This document shows, one piece after another, positions 54,401-62,231 of a DNA stretch of 64,000 nucleotides. The DNA comes from Prevotellaceae bacterium (GTDB lineage Bacteria > Bacteroidota > Bacteroidia > Bacteroidales > Bacteroidaceae). The position numbers and the translations under genes are program-made. How positions within the stretch are numbered: position 1 is the stretch's first letter; each line of letters opens with the position of its first letter. The notes beneath the pieces are model-generated. The model made no database searches and was not told the DNA's origin. It saw nothing but the letters and a program-made list of their open reading frames with translations. Where the stretch lies: positions 1-64,000 of the forward strand of contig JAHZGX010000012.1 in assembly GCA_019420585.1 (NCBI GenBank). Reading direction: 5' to 3'.

Positions 54401-54848
54401 TGCGCTGTGAGGTGATGGATGTACCCTCAGTGTAATAGGAATTAAACTGAGTGGTCATCAGAGATGCGTCCGCCACGCCATTCTTCACGGCAGCCTGCAG
54501 GGGATTATAGCCCTCGGCATATACATACACAGCATCGGAAAACTCAGGTATGTCCAACTTATAGGTACCGTCCTCCTCTGTCAGTGTTGAATAGGCTTCA
54601 AGTCCCAAGGCCTGGATGCGCACGCCGCCCATGGGATCGCCAGTGGCATTGTCAGTGACCTTACCTGTCACGCTCTTAGTCGGATACTTCTTTACCTTCT
54701 TGGTCTTGGCAATACGACGTACGGAAACCGTATCGCCATCCTCTGCCTGTGCATACACGCTAGGGATGCTCAGGCCGGAAAGCATCAGCACGCACAGACC
54801 TGCGCCCAAGGCCCTGTGCACGAACATATGATTGAAAATATTATTCAT
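51417..54848 (-). CDS. SusC/RagA-family TonB-linked transporter
   Basis: The 1143-residue protein has a signal peptide (AGLCVLMLSGLSIPSVYAQ), a carboxypeptidase-D-like domain (SVTGKVTDNATGDPMGGVRI), a plug with GSYMTIRGINSLNANTQPII and LYGAKGANGAIVITTKRG, and a long barrel ending in FNVGVSINL. A basic stretch (AKTKKVKKYP) precedes the first domain. It imports ligands delivered by its SusD partner, using TonB energy. It starts 9 bp after the FAS1 gene's stop. Confidence 0.94.
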   Translation of the reverse strand: MNNIFNHMFVHRALGAGLCVLMLSGLSIPSVYAQAEDGDTVSVRRIAKTKKVKKYPTKSVTGKVTDNATGDPMGGVRIQALGLEAYSTLTEEDGTYKLDIPEFSDAVYVYAEGYNPLQAAVKNGVADASLMTTQFNSYYTEGTSITSQRKTVLDETSSVSIDDDIERRLGGDIYTTKRNGLPGIGSYMTIRGINSLNANTQPIIIVDGNIIDTQYDRTTMHEGFYNNILLGLDPENVESVQVIKNATTLYGAKGANGAIVITTKRGKSMATKINVRVYGGVELTPKKLDVMGGDSYSAYLSDLVSTVKNNKNSSLDSYAFLDKSPSNYYRKVFSNNTDWQKDMYRNAMTQNYKISVEGGDEIGMYDLSLGYTKSESTGEGTDMNRLNLRFNTDIKVFSKVSTELDIAYSQNSYNILDNGWSEDYSMQNIGSTNVLGLIQAPFISPYAYYYDEDATDTYASDRLRLSHEYAGKYGANGGTLLQNPFNFSNYINTGSDVMNEALRNPYWILKNGEGNNKNYAQTTQINLNVKPTYQVTKTFSISDRFNFNMNRGNEKYFLPVSGTTSYYLQDLGSVTSVQKTFFSKATTLQNDLRLNWENTYGAHYINVYGGWRYNNYSYSYNYMQGYSNENDKLPILSKNMKYINYGGTNDNWIDMAYYFDANYNYKHRYFADFTVSSQASSRFGSDTKDGFQACGVSWGIFPSLQLGWVITNEPWFKTTKGINYLKLTAGVDQSGNDDLDYYAARTYWESVNVTHNTVGLYLKNIENSTIQWETTTKYNVALQGSFLNNRLQAGIDLYWHKTDNLLTLRDLPYISGMSNKYWTNEGQLKNKGVEVSMNAALINKKDWKWELGATLGHYNNKVTKLPGGKSNTINLSDVNGGHKQTIHGYTSSVYGEDNVLTAVGYAVGSFYGWQTDGILKDDQAASTAGAQGYLKYPTGLANENKRYYNFQAGDVKFVDQNGDGVIDDADRVVIGNPNPDIYGNIYTSLTWKNLRLDANFKYSLGNDIYNYQRSELEGLNTTYNQTTAAMRRWTYEGQTTDMPKACYTYSDDWRNNERMSDRWIEDGSYLKLKNIRLTYKIPYSNSWLLGLKVWGEANNVFTVTKYLGTDPEMSCRNSVLYQGIDTGLIPNGRSFNVGVSINL

Positions 54849-54857
54849 AATCTTTAT

Positions 54858-56795
54858 TTATTCGTTGGGGTCAACAACTATTACGTCTCCGTTCTCTTTG
54901 CTCTTCAGAATAATCTGGTCGATACAGATGGGAAGGATATAACCTTTATGTCTGTCGCTCGCGCTGGGATTACTATTGATAAGCAGGGTGGGATAACTAT
55001 AACGGAGGTTCTTGTAAGAATAGGGGAACTCAAAGTCCTCTGCCACTGTTACAGTATCAACACACAAACCTTGGGTCGTGCAGGACACCCATTTACTCTG
55101 GACATCACGAGAACCACCATTGTTGTAACGCACGCGTGCCTGGAACTTGTTCATGTTCTTCTTAGCCACGGAATCCACATACAGGGAATCGTAGTACGAA
55201 GAGTCAATGACACCTGCATCAGCAATCATCTTGTAGTAGTAGGGAACCACCACCACCTGGATATCATACTTGCCACTCATGACCTTTGCATTGGGAACAT
55301 AAGCACCAGCATAGTTTCCATAGAGAGCCACCTCTACCAATGCACCCGAAGATGCGCCGGGATTTTCAAGCAGATAGAAGTTGTTGTTGCTGACCTTACC
55401 ATACTTGGAAGTGATGTCCTTATAATTCTCATTGTTGAAAGTTTGGGATGACGTTCCGGAACCAGCCTTGTAATAAGCGCTGTTGGAAGTGTTGTAGAAC
55501 ATATAGTAACCCATCTCCACAACCACATCGGGCTTATAGAACTCTATAGGATAATTCCAAGAGTCCACAAGATAGCCGTATCCGTTACTCATCTTGACCT
55601 GGGTACCCTCAAAGAGAGATGTCTTGTCCCACGTGGGTGTGTTGCGAAGTGTGTCACCCACAGAATTGAGGAAATACTGAGCAGAGGCACCCTTGGTGGG
55701 AATGAACGTTTCCAGTTCCCACACCGGGCCTTCCTTCTGACCGTCAGGCTTGCCTTGCTTGTGGACATTGAACACCAAAGGACTCACGATGTCCATGTTG
55801 ATGCTCATTTCAGCCAAAGAGTCTGGATTCAGCCCGCTATACACCAAAGTTGTACCCTGTGTACCTTTCTGCTTGTCTTCGTAAGAAGTTGCATAGTTGT
55901 AATAAGGCTTCAACTTGTTGTATGCCTCAGTCCATCCGGCATCTGTTGGAATGACCATCAGATAAGAAGAATCCTCCAACTGAATCGGCTCACCGAAACT
56001 CTTCTCAGCCATCATCCAACTATCTGCTCCGGTATTGGGAAGATAATAAGTGGTGCTGAGCATACGATTGGAAGTGAAATACACACTATCCACATAAGTG
56101 GGATTACCGTTCTCGTCTGGACGTCCCTCGATGCTAGATCCGGCAGAGAAGTAAGTGGTGTCCCTGGCAATCACGTAATCACGCATGGTGGTTGTGGTAC
56201 CACCAAACTTCAGATACTCATACAGGTTATAGTTGAACTGCGTCACACCCTTCAGTGTGTGGAGTGTACCATTGACAGCAGCCACATTCTTCAGATTGAG
56301 AGCCTCGTTCTGGAAAGTCCCCTTCCCCTTGTCGAATATCAGGTTCTTGCCATTGATGGTCTTTACCGTGTCCACATCCGTGCCGGAGAAGGTGTGTCTC
56401 CACAAAGCGATGTGGTTGCCGATAAACTGTTGCTGAAGGTTGTAGCCGTCTGTTTCAGCCATGTCAAGGAGGCGCTGGTACTCATCATCACTGATTGCGC
56501 TGTTCTCTGGAGCCCACACAGTGTTTACCTGACCACCCTTGAGCACATCAGCATAGGTATAAGTGCTGACAGGATGTTTCTCATCACGGTAATATTTGGC
56601 ACGCCTGGCAATCTCGGCAAAACGGCTCAAGTCCGGATTACTGGTGATTTGCTCCCACAGAGTCTTGGTGGCAACATTACCGTTATCACCGCCCTCATAG
56701 TGCTCATCCCATGTGTCGGAGCATCCGGGGACAGCCAAGATGGCTGTTCCCAGAATAACTGTTCCGATGTATTTGTTTAATTTCTTCTTTGCCAT
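54858..56795 (-). CDS. FAS1 (fasciclin) domain lipoprotein
   Basis: Start at 56795 (MAKKKLNKYIGTVILGTAIL); the upstream in-frame codon at 56816 is TTG. The 645-residue protein has a lipoprotein signal ending AVPGCSDTW and a FAS1 domain: LWEQITSNPDLSRFAEIARR, then NTVWAPENSAI, QFIGNHIALWRHTFSG and AAVNGTLHTLKGV. A second, weaker FAS1-like or beta-rich part follows. FAS1 lipoproteins beside SusCD pairs are thought to act as surface ligand-binding or scaffolding proteins; the ligand is unknown. Confidence 0.85.
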   Translation of the reverse strand: MAKKKLNKYIGTVILGTAILAVPGCSDTWDEHYEGGDNGNVATKTLWEQITSNPDLSRFAEIARRAKYYRDEKHPVSTYTYADVLKGGQVNTVWAPENSAISDDEYQRLLDMAETDGYNLQQQFIGNHIALWRHTFSGTDVDTVKTINGKNLIFDKGKGTFQNEALNLKNVAAVNGTLHTLKGVTQFNYNLYEYLKFGGTTTTMRDYVIARDTTYFSAGSSIEGRPDENGNPTYVDSVYFTSNRMLSTTYYLPNTGADSWMMAEKSFGEPIQLEDSSYLMVIPTDAGWTEAYNKLKPYYNYATSYEDKQKGTQGTTLVYSGLNPDSLAEMSINMDIVSPLVFNVHKQGKPDGQKEGPVWELETFIPTKGASAQYFLNSVGDTLRNTPTWDKTSLFEGTQVKMSNGYGYLVDSWNYPIEFYKPDVVVEMGYYMFYNTSNSAYYKAGSGTSSQTFNNENYKDITSKYGKVSNNNFYLLENPGASSGALVEVALYGNYAGAYVPNAKVMSGKYDIQVVVVPYYYKMIADAGVIDSSYYDSLYVDSVAKKNMNKFQARVRYNNGGSRDVQSKWVSCTTQGLCVDTVTVAEDFEFPYSYKNLRYSYPTLLINSNPSASDRHKGYILPICIDQIILKSKENGDVIVVDPNE

Positions 56796-56843
56796 AATTC
56801 TATTGAATTTATACAATATAATACTGTATGTAGATTCTGTAGT

Positions 56844-58727
56844 TTACTGATCGTACTTTGACTTGTTCCACACAGGATTCTGCGGCAACTTGCCATCGCT
56901 TGCCTTCACGTCCATGTAGTAGACAGGACAATAGAGACCATAGCGGTTCTTGAATCTGTTCTTCAATGTGGTATAATAGTTAGAGTAGGCATTTCTCATG
57001 AAAGTGTCCACCATCTTTATCATACCCTTTTGGCCGTTGCCCACATGATGGTCATCGGTGCTTTCACGCTCATCGGCAGGCTCTGAAGCACTGTCGGAAT
57101 TACGCTCTGCATAACGTACGAGGTCGAACCAACGCTTACCCTCACCTATGAGTTCAATCTGACGCTCGTTAAGCACCATACGCACAATGTCGGAGATGGC
57201 ATTGGCATTGCCGTTGGTAGAACCGGAATTCAGGTCTGTAGAAACAGGCTTTGACTCATTGTAGTTACAGAACGAACGGCGATGGATAGCATTGACAATA
57301 TTCTTTGCCATGGTATTGTTGGAGGCTCCGCCAATACAAGCCAGCGCTTCAGCCTTAATCAGCATCACGTCAGTCATGCGGTAGAGAATCCAGTTGTTCC
57401 AGTCATAGCCCGTCAATATTGCGCCGGTAATCTCACGATTGGTGCTTTGGCCTGTCCAAACCAATTGCGGTCTCGCCCATTTGATGCAGTAATAGGCACT
57501 CAAACCCGTACTGCTGGAAGAACTTGACGTCATGATCTGATTCTGCACGCCCACCCACATACGTGAGTCATACTTGGCATTGCCCCAGCCGCCATAACAC
57601 TGCCCGACAGCATCGGTGCTTACCTCCAAATGCGTTGAGTTGGTATAGCCATATAGATGCGAAACCAAAGTATTCTTCTGCTCACCCGATGAGAACTGCA
57701 ACTCCAAGATACTCTCAATGCTGTTGCCTTGCCTGAATATCGCAGTCTGAGCCTCCATATCGGGAATTATAGACTGATAGACACCATCGAAGTCATTCTC
57801 AATCATATCACAATTGGCCAGTCCATAATTCTCTGTATCAACAAGTGTTGGGTTATAAGAACTGCTGAACCTATCCTCATTCTGCTTGGCAAGCGAAGCC
57901 AGGGAGAGATCTGCATAGTCAGCCGCCAGTTGATAGTCACCCTTTACACTGTGAGCCACATAGCCCGTATCCACCTTCACAGTGTCCTCCAGGATACCAC
58001 GTCCCTCATGCAGGGAGGCTCTCCAGAGATACATGTCGGCCAACATGGCATAGATGGCACAGTTCGTAATCAGACCCTTGGAGTCGGAGTTGTTCGTAAA
58101 GCGGTTACGGGCCTGCCCCTTCACGCTCTCACAATCAAGGATGATGGAGTCAAGCACCACCAACTGATTGGTAGGTCCAAAGGCCGACACCTGTCGGTCT
58201 GTATTGATGACACTCGTGGTGTAAGGCACATCCTTGAAAGCCCTGATCAGATAGAAATAGTTCAAGGCACGGAGAGCCTTCATCTCTGCACGCATCTGAT
58301 ACCATTCCGTTGTAGTGAACTGAGCATCCTTGACAAGAATCTCATCACCATGGGCAAGCACCTTGTTACACAAGTTGATGGTTCTGTACACATCTCCCCA
58401 GTCAAATACTGTCATGCTGGAATCGGGCATACCCTTCATGATGTCATCATATGTGTCGTATTCCCCCATGTCTTTGTGGCGTCTTCTGTTCAGATTATAA
58501 CTGTCAGAACGAAGGTCTCCCCAAACAGCCAGACGCGTGATTGTTCCGGCCATCTGGTGGTAAGCGCCATAGCGCACGCCTTCCAGGTCGTTCTTGTCCT
58601 CCCAGAATTCTTCTTCCACAACCTTGTCCTGAGGATACACGGTCAGCCAATCCTCGCAGGATGCAGCCGTGAAAGCGAGCAACCCAAGCAGGCAGGAAGA
58701 CATTGATATATAAATCTTACTTTTCAT
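56844..58727 (-). CDS. SusD/RagB-family outer-membrane lipoprotein
   Basis: The 627-residue protein has a lipoprotein signal ending in AFTAASCEDW. It continues with DKVVEEEFWEDKNDLEGVRY, MRAEMKALRALNYFYLIRAF and the C-terminal VLNERQIELIGEGKRWFDLV motif typical of SusD. It pairs with the SusC encoded 12 bp upstream. Nothing in the sequence reveals the substrate. Confidence 0.94.
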   Translation of the reverse strand: MKSKIYISMSSCLLGLLAFTAASCEDWLTVYPQDKVVEEEFWEDKNDLEGVRYGAYHQMAGTITRLAVWGDLRSDSYNLNRRRHKDMGEYDTYDDIMKGMPDSSMTVFDWGDVYRTINLCNKVLAHGDEILVKDAQFTTTEWYQMRAEMKALRALNYFYLIRAFKDVPYTTSVINTDRQVSAFGPTNQLVVLDSIILDCESVKGQARNRFTNNSDSKGLITNCAIYAMLADMYLWRASLHEGRGILEDTVKVDTGYVAHSVKGDYQLAADYADLSLASLAKQNEDRFSSSYNPTLVDTENYGLANCDMIENDFDGVYQSIIPDMEAQTAIFRQGNSIESILELQFSSGEQKNTLVSHLYGYTNSTHLEVSTDAVGQCYGGWGNAKYDSRMWVGVQNQIMTSSSSSSTGLSAYYCIKWARPQLVWTGQSTNREITGAILTGYDWNNWILYRMTDVMLIKAEALACIGGASNNTMAKNIVNAIHRRSFCNYNESKPVSTDLNSGSTNGNANAISDIVRMVLNERQIELIGEGKRWFDLVRYAERNSDSASEPADERESTDDHHVGNGQKGMIKMVDTFMRNAYSNYYTTLKNRFKNRYGLYCPVYYMDVKASDGKLPQNPVWNKSKYDQ

Positions 58728-58739
58728 GTCAACTTAATT

Positions 58740-61700
58740 TTAGAAACTGAGGTTTGCACTGCATGTAAATGACTTGGTACGCGGAGTTCTGCTGTTGTCC
58801 GTACATACGGAGAATCCCTGAGGAGACACATCGGGATCCACACCCGTGTACTTTGACCAGCACCACACGTTGTTGGCAGATGCTGACAAGGTCAACTGGC
58901 GGATACCATACTTCTTGAGCTTCTGGGGATTGAACTCATATCGCAACTGTACATACTGCAGACGCAGGTAATTACCGTTCTCCACATAGCGGTCACTGGG
59001 CAGAGAGTTGAAACTGGTAAAGCCGTTCACATTTGTCAAGGCACGGGGGATGACTGTCTCATCACCGTTCTTACGCCAACGCCATGTGGTGGCAAAACTC
59101 TGGTTCGTGTTTGATCTCATGCTCTCATAGTTTGCACGCGCCAGGTTGATAATCTTGTTACCCATACGGAAGTTGAAACCTGTGTTCAAGGAGAACCTTC
59201 CATAATACAATGTGAAGCCGAAACCACCATTGCACTTAGGATTGGAGTTGCCAAGATAAACCATATCATAGCGGTCAATCTGTCCATCGTGGTTGATATC
59301 CTCATAGATAGCGTCACCACCCTGGAACTGCTTGCGGTTGCTCTCGTTGTAGCAGTAATACATGGGCAAGGGAATACCCTTTGCATCAGTCAGCATGTTG
59401 CCATCGGCATCATACGCAATGGGGCACGTGAAGTTCTCGCCGCGGCGCTCTGCTGCGGCTGCAGTGTTGATGGGATTGCCGTATTGGTCGCGACCAGTAT
59501 TGCCAACCTCGGCATATCCATAGTTGGACCAAGACTGCGTGGTATAACCATTGTGGTCATAGTCATAACGGTAAACTCCCTTGTAACGAAGGCCATAAAT
59601 GGAGCCCAGTGCGTTGCCAATCTGCACACGGTTGTTGTACTTCAAGTTTTCCGGCTGATAAGTCTCCGCACCATTCAGTGCCTCAAGAATCAGAGGATCC
59701 ATCTCTTCAACCTCATTGAAGTTCTGCGCGATATTGCCACGCAACTTCATGGAGAACTTGCCCACCTTGGCAAACTTAGCGGTATAGGCATTCAACTCCC
59801 ATCCCTTGTTGCGGAGGACACCTACATTTGCCTTAGACAGGCTGCTGAATCCGTTGGCACTGGCAATACGCAGATTGTCCATCAGCAGGTCTGTGGTCTT
59901 CTTGTTATAAACCTCCAGTTCAAAGTTCAGCAAATCGTCCAGCAAGCCCAAGTTGAAACCTAAGTTCCATTGCTTGGTCTTCTCCCAGCGGAGTTCTGTC
60001 AGAGAGAGATTTTCTGGCTTGATGACCTGATGGCCATTGTAATAACCTGCAGAAGCATACTTGTTGTACTGGTCAGAACCACTGCCGCCGGTGTTACCCG
60101 TAACACCCCACGTGGGACGGAAGGCCAGCATGCTCACAATCTTCTTGCTCCACTGCATGAAATTCTCATCGCTGATGTTCCATCGTGCACCCACTGAAGG
60201 GAATGTTCCATACTTGTGGCCGGCACCGAAACTGGTGCTGCCATCAGTACGCAAAGTGGCATCAATGTTGTATTTGCCTTTGTAAGCATAGTGAATCTGC
60301 TCATAGAAACTATGGCTTCGCCAGTCACTGTTGCTTGCACTCGCGCTGCGGAGCAAGGCTATCACCGTGGGGTCAGTAATGCCGTCAGGCACATTCCACA
60401 ATCCCAAGTTCTGCTTGCTGCTGCTACCTGTTGCCATCTCAAAGCGAACCAAGCCGCTCAGACTGTGGTCACGATTCTTGAAGGCTGAGTAATAACGCAA
60501 GTCATGACGCGTGGTGAACTCCAATGACTTGTACTCATCATTGTCCACGTAGTTTCGCTCATTGGAAGTCAATTGGGCAGAGTTGTCACCACCCCACACC
60601 CAATCCATGGGCTTCAACTCGCTGGGGCAATACTTGTCATCACTGGTGTTGTAGATGTTCAACTGCACATCACCCACATAGTTCAAACGATGATGGTCGT
60701 CATCCTTGCCCAGAAGCTTGTACTCAATGCTGAACTGAGGAGTCAAGTTATACTGCTTCTGCTTCCACCATGCCCTCATGGCACGTGCCACGGGATTGCC
60801 GTTTACAAACTGGTCTCTCAATTCGTAAGACGTGCGATAGCCGTTCTGGGGCAAACCATCAGTACCATTCGTATGGTAAACCGCAGCCAAAGGCAACATG
60901 TTGAAATAATTGCCCGTCCTGTTGCCATTCACGTCATACTCATAGATACTCATGTTGGGCATGGCGTTGTAAGCACGCGCAAGAATGTCATTACCATAGT
61001 TCTTATGGTTGGTGGTGAATGTCAGACTGATATTGCTGCTGAACTTGATGCGGTCACTCACGTAGTAATCCAAAGCGGAAGTCGTGCTGAAACGGTCAAG
61101 TTTCTGGCCAATGATGGTACCGGTGCTCTTGTCATAACCGGCACTGATACGGAAGGTAGCCTTGTCACCACCGCCGGAGAGATACACATAATACTTATGT
61201 TCCTTACCGAAGCGAGTGACAGCGTCCACCCAGTCGGTGTTGTGGCTGTAATGATTGTAGATGAAGGGATACTCCATGTTGTAGTCCAACTCAGGCATGG
61301 TTGTTGGCTTCTGCTGAGGATTGTAGTATGCTTCCTTCATCATCATGGTGTAACCATCACCATTAAGCATCTTGTAGCCATCGGGCTGCCAAGTTCCATT
61401 GAACTTATATGAGAAAGAAACGTTGGTGGGACCCTTGTGGCCTCGGCGCAACTTAATCTCAATTACACCATTGGAACCTCTCATACCCCACTTGGCTGCC
61501 GATGCGGCGTCCTTCAGGATGGTGATGCTCTCGATGTCCTCTGGGTTCACGTTCAACAGGGTTGAGAACTGCTCCTCGTTGTCCATGGTCTCAAAGTTCA
61601 CGCTCTGAGCATCCTCGGGCAACTCGAAGATATGGTCGTTCACGACAATCAGAGGCTGTGCATTACCGTTGATGGTGGTGGTACCACGCAGGCGCATGGT

Positions 61701-62219
61701 GGTTCCGGATCCCAGGTTACCTGAGTTGGGCACGATATCCAAACCGGCAATCTGTCCCTGCAAAGCCTGGTCGACAGACTCAAAGGCCAAGCCTTCCACA
61801 TCGTCCATACTGAACTTCTGTACCACACCGGCATACTCACGTGCGGGAATCTCCAGACCTGTGGTAGGTGCGTTCTGCTTGCCTGTAATCACGACCTCCT
61901 TCATGGCCTTCACGTTGTCTTCGAGTACAATCTTGAACACGCTCTTGCTACCCACCTTTTGGGAAAATGTCTTGTAACCCATGAAGGAAACGGTAAGCGT
62001 GTTGTTGGGATCCTTGATATTCATGGTAAAGTTACCATTCATATCCGTCACAGCCTGGCTGACAATACGGTTGTTCTTGTCTTTCTCCACAACGTTGGCA
62101 CCCATGATGACATCAATCTCATCCGATACGGTACCGGAGATACGCCGTTGCTGTGCACTTGCGGGCAAAGCCATCATGGCTATCACCCAAAGCAATATAA
62201 GCTTGATAAGTTTGTTCAT
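58740..62219 (-). CDS. SusC/RagA-family TonB-linked transporter
   Basis: The 1159-residue protein has a signal peptide (LILLWVIAMMALPASAQ), a carboxypeptidase-like domain (RRISGTVSDEIDVIMGANVV, NTLTVSFMGYKTFSQ), a plug with GTTMRLRGTTTINGNAQPLI and SAAKWGMRGSNGVIEIKLRR, and a barrel ending FTCSANLSF. It differs clearly in sequence from the second SusC of the operon, so the two are not a recent duplication. It starts 12 bp after the upstream FAS1 gene. Confidence 0.95.
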   Translation of the reverse strand: MNKLIKLILLWVIAMMALPASAQQRRISGTVSDEIDVIMGANVVEKDKNNRIVSQAVTDMNGNFTMNIKDPNNTLTVSFMGYKTFSQKVGSKSVFKIVLEDNVKAMKEVVITGKQNAPTTGLEIPAREYAGVVQKFSMDDVEGLAFESVDQALQGQIAGLDIVPNSGNLGSGTTMRLRGTTTINGNAQPLIVVNDHIFELPEDAQSVNFETMDNEEQFSTLLNVNPEDIESITILKDAASAAKWGMRGSNGVIEIKLRRGHKGPTNVSFSYKFNGTWQPDGYKMLNGDGYTMMMKEAYYNPQQKPTTMPELDYNMEYPFIYNHYSHNTDWVDAVTRFGKEHKYYVYLSGGGDKATFRISAGYDKSTGTIIGQKLDRFSTTSALDYYVSDRIKFSSNISLTFTTNHKNYGNDILARAYNAMPNMSIYEYDVNGNRTGNYFNMLPLAAVYHTNGTDGLPQNGYRTSYELRDQFVNGNPVARAMRAWWKQKQYNLTPQFSIEYKLLGKDDDHHRLNYVGDVQLNIYNTSDDKYCPSELKPMDWVWGGDNSAQLTSNERNYVDNDEYKSLEFTTRHDLRYYSAFKNRDHSLSGLVRFEMATGSSSKQNLGLWNVPDGITDPTVIALLRSASASNSDWRSHSFYEQIHYAYKGKYNIDATLRTDGSTSFGAGHKYGTFPSVGARWNISDENFMQWSKKIVSMLAFRPTWGVTGNTGGSGSDQYNKYASAGYYNGHQVIKPENLSLTELRWEKTKQWNLGFNLGLLDDLLNFELEVYNKKTTDLLMDNLRIASANGFSSLSKANVGVLRNKGWELNAYTAKFAKVGKFSMKLRGNIAQNFNEVEEMDPLILEALNGAETYQPENLKYNNRVQIGNALGSIYGLRYKGVYRYDYDHNGYTTQSWSNYGYAEVGNTGRDQYGNPINTAAAAERRGENFTCPIAYDADGNMLTDAKGIPLPMYYCYNESNRKQFQGGDAIYEDINHDGQIDRYDMVYLGNSNPKCNGGFGFTLYYGRFSLNTGFNFRMGNKIINLARANYESMRSNTNQSFATTWRWRKNGDETVIPRALTNVNGFTSFNSLPSDRYVENGNYLRLQYVQLRYEFNPQKLKKYGIRQLTLSASANNVWCWSKYTGVDPDVSPQGFSVCTDNSRTPRTKSFTCSANLSF

Positions 62220-62231
62220 AGTGAAAGTGTA